NCBI GenBank assembly: GCA_900315015.1
Contig: OMXJ01000005.1
Span: 1-64,000, forward strand
DNA from: an uncultured Eubacteriales bacterium
Lineage (GTDB): Bacteria > Bacillota > Clostridia > Lachnospirales > Lachnospiraceae
Direction of reading: 5' to 3'
Length of the DNA: 64,000 nucleotides
This document shows positions 62,002 to 64,000 of the stretch, piece by piece. The notes below the pieces were generated by a model. The model searched no databases and was not told the origin of the DNA. It was given only the letters and a program-made list of their open reading frames with translations. The position numbers were made by a program, and so were the translations under genes. The stretch's first letter is position 1. Every line of letters starts with the position of its first letter.

Positions 62002-62409
62002 TTAATTTCCTTTTATGTTTCTGGCTGCCTCCGGGCATTCCCATTTTAACTCTCCCGTCTGCATGGCGACCTCATACCTGCTTATCTTGTAATCAAGCTT
62101 TTCTATGGCATCATCATACTTTTTTCTTACCTTAAGTATTTCCTCCTTTGCCTGCCTTAAAAGATTAGCCCTTGCCTCAAAGGTATCACTTCCCTGCTGA
62201 TAGAGCTTTACATATTCAATAAGTTTTTCTACGGATACACCTGCATCTCTAAGACACAAGGCATGCTCGACCCACTTGATGTCACTTTCCTGATAATCTC
62301 TGATTCCTCCCGCTGTCCTATGCACCTCTGGAATTACTCCGACGCGCTCATAGTAGCGCAGAGTATCTGGGGTAATATTATATTTTTCGCACACTTCTTT
62401 AATGGTCAT
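62002..62409 (-). CDS. MerR-family transcriptional regulator
   Basis: A 135-residue regulator. The MerR HTH begins MTIKEVCEKYNITPDTLRYYERVGVIP and is followed by IRDYQESDIKWVEHALCLRDAGV, with a C-terminal coiled coil (80-115). No Cys-rich metal motif is present, so it belongs to the AdhR/YfmP-like type, often paired with aldehyde or redox genes. It lies 35 nt after the DUF3737 gene, and both probably share the promoter at 63419-63449. Confidence 0.92.
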   Translation of the reverse strand: MTIKEVCEKYNITPDTLRYYERVGVIPEVHRTAGGIRDYQESDIKWVEHALCLRDAGVSVEKLIEYVKLYQQGSDTFEARANLLRQAKEEILKVRKKYDDAIEKLDYKISRYEVAMQTGELKWECPEAARNIKGN

Positions 62410-62444
62410 ATAGCCTCCTACATAGCCTCCTGCCTAAAACAGTT

Positions 62445-63299
62445 TTATGAACAAGCACACTTCTTTCCGCCAACTAAAATTTCGCCCTTTGAATTCTCAT
62501 CGTCTCTGATGATTTCTCCTACCTCTGGAACCTCGATAAGTCCCTTAAGAGGATTCTTTATGCTAATAACCGGAGTTGTAACGGTTGCTTCGACCTCAGA
62601 TTTTTCAAAGGCTAAATCTGCATCAAGCATCTTACAATTAATAAGCTTTAAATTTTTGCAATAGCAGAGCGGCTGAGTTCCGATAATGGTACAATTTTCA
62701 AATGTAACATTTTCGCAGTACCATGCAAGATATTCCCCTTTAATTGTGCTATTTCTGATAACCACATTCTTTGCATGCCAGAAAGCATCCTTAGTATCAA
62801 AATCGCAGTCTTCAAATTCAGAATCCTCAATATACTGGAAAGAATACTTTCCCTTTAAAGAAACCTTATTAAATTTAAGCTTATTTGATCTCATCATGAA
62901 ATATTCACTTTGAGCTGATGTATTTTTCATTGTAATGCCATTAACAGACCAGCCGAATTCAGGTGAAATGATGTCACTGTCTTCAATGGTAATATCACTG
63001 CACTCACGAAGAGCCTTTATACCATGAAACTTCACATTCTTCATAACTGCATTCTTTGTGTACCAAAGAGCTGCTCTGCACTTATCTGTCATTTCACTTC
63101 CGCTTATTTTAAGACCGTCTACATGCCAGAAAGGATATCTTAAATTAAAAAAGCTATCACTAACAGAAACATTCTTACATTCCTTTAAAGCACTTTCTCC
63201 ATCGGCAGGGCCATCAAAACGGCAATTTTCAAGCTCCACTCCATTACTTCCATATAAAGCTCTTTCTTCATCAAAGCTCTTACCTACAATCTTCTCCAT
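62445..63299 (-). CDS. DUF3737-family beta-helix protein
   Basis: A 284-residue cytoplasmic protein of right-handed beta-helix repeats: about ten turns of the type xxVxxSxF/FExCxF/IxNSxI (for example VELENCRF, VSVSDSFF, ITIEDSDI, VTFENCTI, LKLINCKM). It ends with a Cys/Lys tail. The family is commonly found beside MerR regulators. No catalytic site is apparent; a carbohydrate or surface-structure role is inference only. Confidence 0.88.
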   Translation of the reverse strand: MEKIVGKSFDEERALYGSNGVELENCRFDGPADGESALKECKNVSVSDSFFNLRYPFWHVDGLKISGSEMTDKCRAALWYTKNAVMKNVKFHGIKALRECSDITIEDSDIISPEFGWSVNGITMKNTSAQSEYFMMRSNKLKFNKVSLKGKYSFQYIEDSEFEDCDFDTKDAFWHAKNVVIRNSTIKGEYLAWYCENVTFENCTIIGTQPLCYCKNLKLINCKMLDADLAFEKSEVEATVTTPVISIKNPLKGLIEVPEVGEIIRDDENSKGEILVGGKKCACS

Positions 63300-63418
63300 A
63301 TATTCCTCCTTTTACACTAGCGGGTAACCCCTTTACATTAACGGGCCCCCTATTACACAATTCCCAATTTCTAATTCATCTTCTATTCGCACACATCTAT
63401 ATTCTCTAATTTATGTAT

Positions 63419-63449
63419 ATTATAAACCCTGGAGTTAACTCTAAGTCAA
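63419..63449 (-). promoter_or_regulatory. MerR-type promoter of the DUF3737-merR operon
   Basis: On the - strand TTGACT (63449-63444), a 19-bp spacer and TATAAT (63424-63419). The spacer contains the perfect palindrome GAGTTAACTC (63432-63441). A 19-bp spacer with a centred palindrome is the hallmark of promoters activated by MerR-family proteins. Confidence 0.85.
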
Positions 63450-63594
63450 GGGGCTAATTATTAATTTTTCATAAATCAAAATCCAATAATATCAAAATCA
63501 CATCTTTCCCCTAAAACTCACCCTCTTTAGGTCTTTTTTTCATACAGTACCAGGAATATTTTTTAAAATTCTTTAAATAATCCAATAAAAAAGA

Positions 63595-63623
63595 TTGACA
63601 AAAGCAGTCGTTAATGTTAAAAT
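63595..63623 (+). promoter_or_regulatory. Strong orphan sigma-A promoter on the + strand
   Basis: TTGACA at 63595-63600, exactly 17 bp, then TAAAAT at 63618-63623. Both neighbouring genes are on the - strand, so it does not serve them. Confidence 0.6.
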
Positions 63624-63629
63624 ATTATT

Positions 63630-63740
63630 ATATAGAAATATCATTCCTGTAAATAATTTTCTAAAAACGACAAATCATAATTTTATCTCCTATTTAAATA
63701 CATAAAGAGGTGCAGACCATACAAGCCTGCACCTCTTTAT
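63630..63740 (+). ncRNA. Candidate small RNA
   Basis: From the orphan promoter about 110 bases run to the hairpin at 63704-63738. There is no ATG in the stretch and no ribosome binding site, so the transcript would be non-coding. It would end with the GC-containing terminator hairpin and a short T-run. Confidence 0.35.
63704..63738. terminator. Bidirectional terminator hairpin
   Basis: A perfect 12-bp stem AAAGAGGTGCAG/CTGCACCTCTTT (63704-63715 with 63727-63738), 20 nt beyond the stop of the gene at the right edge on -, and at the end of the candidate + strand RNA. The T-runs on both sides are short. Apart from this and the promoters listed, the 63300-63757 gap shows nothing more. Confidence 0.7.
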
Positions 63741-63757
63741 TGCTGTTTATTATATCA

Positions 63758-64000
63758 TTACTTCTTTTCTTCTGATGTCTTTTCTTCAGATTTCTTCTCT
63801 TCTTTTTTCTTGCCGCTTCTTGATATTATAATGCCTCCGCCAATTAAAAGAAGCACTACTCCGCAACCAATTCCTATCATCATTTCAGAAGAACTACTTT
63901 CCCTGGCCTTTTCTACTTCAGCATTACTATTATCTGCTCTATTTTTATCTGCTGTATTTTTATCTGCAGTAGCTGCAGCTGCTTTCTCGCTCTCTTTGGT
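63758..64000 (-). CDS. C-terminal part of a membrane-anchored protein (cut by window end)
   Basis: The last 80 codons of an open frame that continues to the right. It reads an Ala/Asp/Asn/Lys-rich linker (TADKNTADKNRADN), then one hydrophobic helix (MMIGIGCGVVLLLIGGGIII), then a basic/acidic tail of KKKEEKKSEEK. This is the layout of a surface protein with a C-terminal membrane anchor and a cytoplasmic tail, such as a TPM-domain protein. The function cannot be judged without the N-terminus. Confidence 0.6.
   Translation of the reverse strand, partial: TKESEKAAAATADKNTADKNRADNSNAEVEKARESSSSEMMIGIGCGVVLLLIGGGIIISRSGKKKEEKKSEEKTSEEKK

Overview
The window is a stretch of a low-GC Firmicutes chromosome. 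It is most probably from a member of the Lachnospiraceae of the Butyrivibrio / Pseudobutyrivibrio type. This is inferred from gene content (MurC next to DnaD/DnaC and a long PRPP synthetase, rimP-nusA-ylxR-ylxQ-infB-rbfA-nrnA-truB order, cytoplasmic GH2/GH5/GH43 enzymes, Thr/Glu/Ala-rich linkers on surface proteins), A+T-rich intergenic DNA and strong GGAGG-type ribosome binding sites. No phage, integrase, intact IS, CRISPR array or rRNA operon was seen. Only murC, dnaD, dnaC, prs, a NUDIX gene and one candidate small RNA are on the + strand. Everything else is on the - strand.

Layout. 1-5408 (+): the 3' part of a structured RNA (possibly 6S RNA), murC, a DnaD-domain protein and DnaC overlapping by 4 nt, then prs. 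5547-8882 (-): a YhaO/YhaN (SbcD/SbcC-like) pair whose metallophosphoesterase has lost its metal ligands. 9257-13712 (-): carAB. Then tRNA-Ser(CGA), holA, pssA and cysK. 17556-18173 (+): ADP-ribose pyrophosphatase, converging on truB. 18183-27168 (-): the classical rimP-nusA-ylxR-ylxQ-infB-rbfA-nrnA-truB translation/transcription operon. It has a strong promoter and, just inside the leader, a terminator-like hairpin. IF2 carries very long, recently expanded repeat tracts. 27324-29413: aroC and a carbamate-kinase-like gene. 29539-35431: three membrane proteins, including a YfhO-family giant. 35462-37375: aminopeptidase P. 37553-41260: an MBOAT acyltransferase with two membrane-anchored SGNH esterases (surface polysaccharide O-acylation). 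41347-44919: a membrane PEBP-like protein and a 930-residue zinc-ribbon/TPR protein. 45221-47100: a PadR - DUF1700 - DUF4097 module with palindromic operators. 47446-55903: a surface lipoprotein and a polysaccharide-utilisation group (GH5, GH16 lipoprotein, AraC regulator, GH43, GH2). 56193-60570: a polar amino acid ABC transporter running into a cytidylate-kinase-like gene and argD. 60718-63299: PucR regulator, MerR regulator and DUF3737, the last two under a textbook MerR-type promoter. The right edge holds the C-terminus of a membrane-anchored protein and a possible small RNA.

The most distinctive feature is a set of short intergenic tandem repeats (units of 14, 15, 16, 17, 36, 41 and 43 bp). 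Each locus has its own unit sequence, and most lie directly 3' of a stop codon. Other leads are the dead-looking YhaO, the rimP-nusA leader hairpin, the direct-repeat operators and leader hairpin of the amino acid transporter, and an orphan sigma-A promoter with a terminator at 63595-63738.
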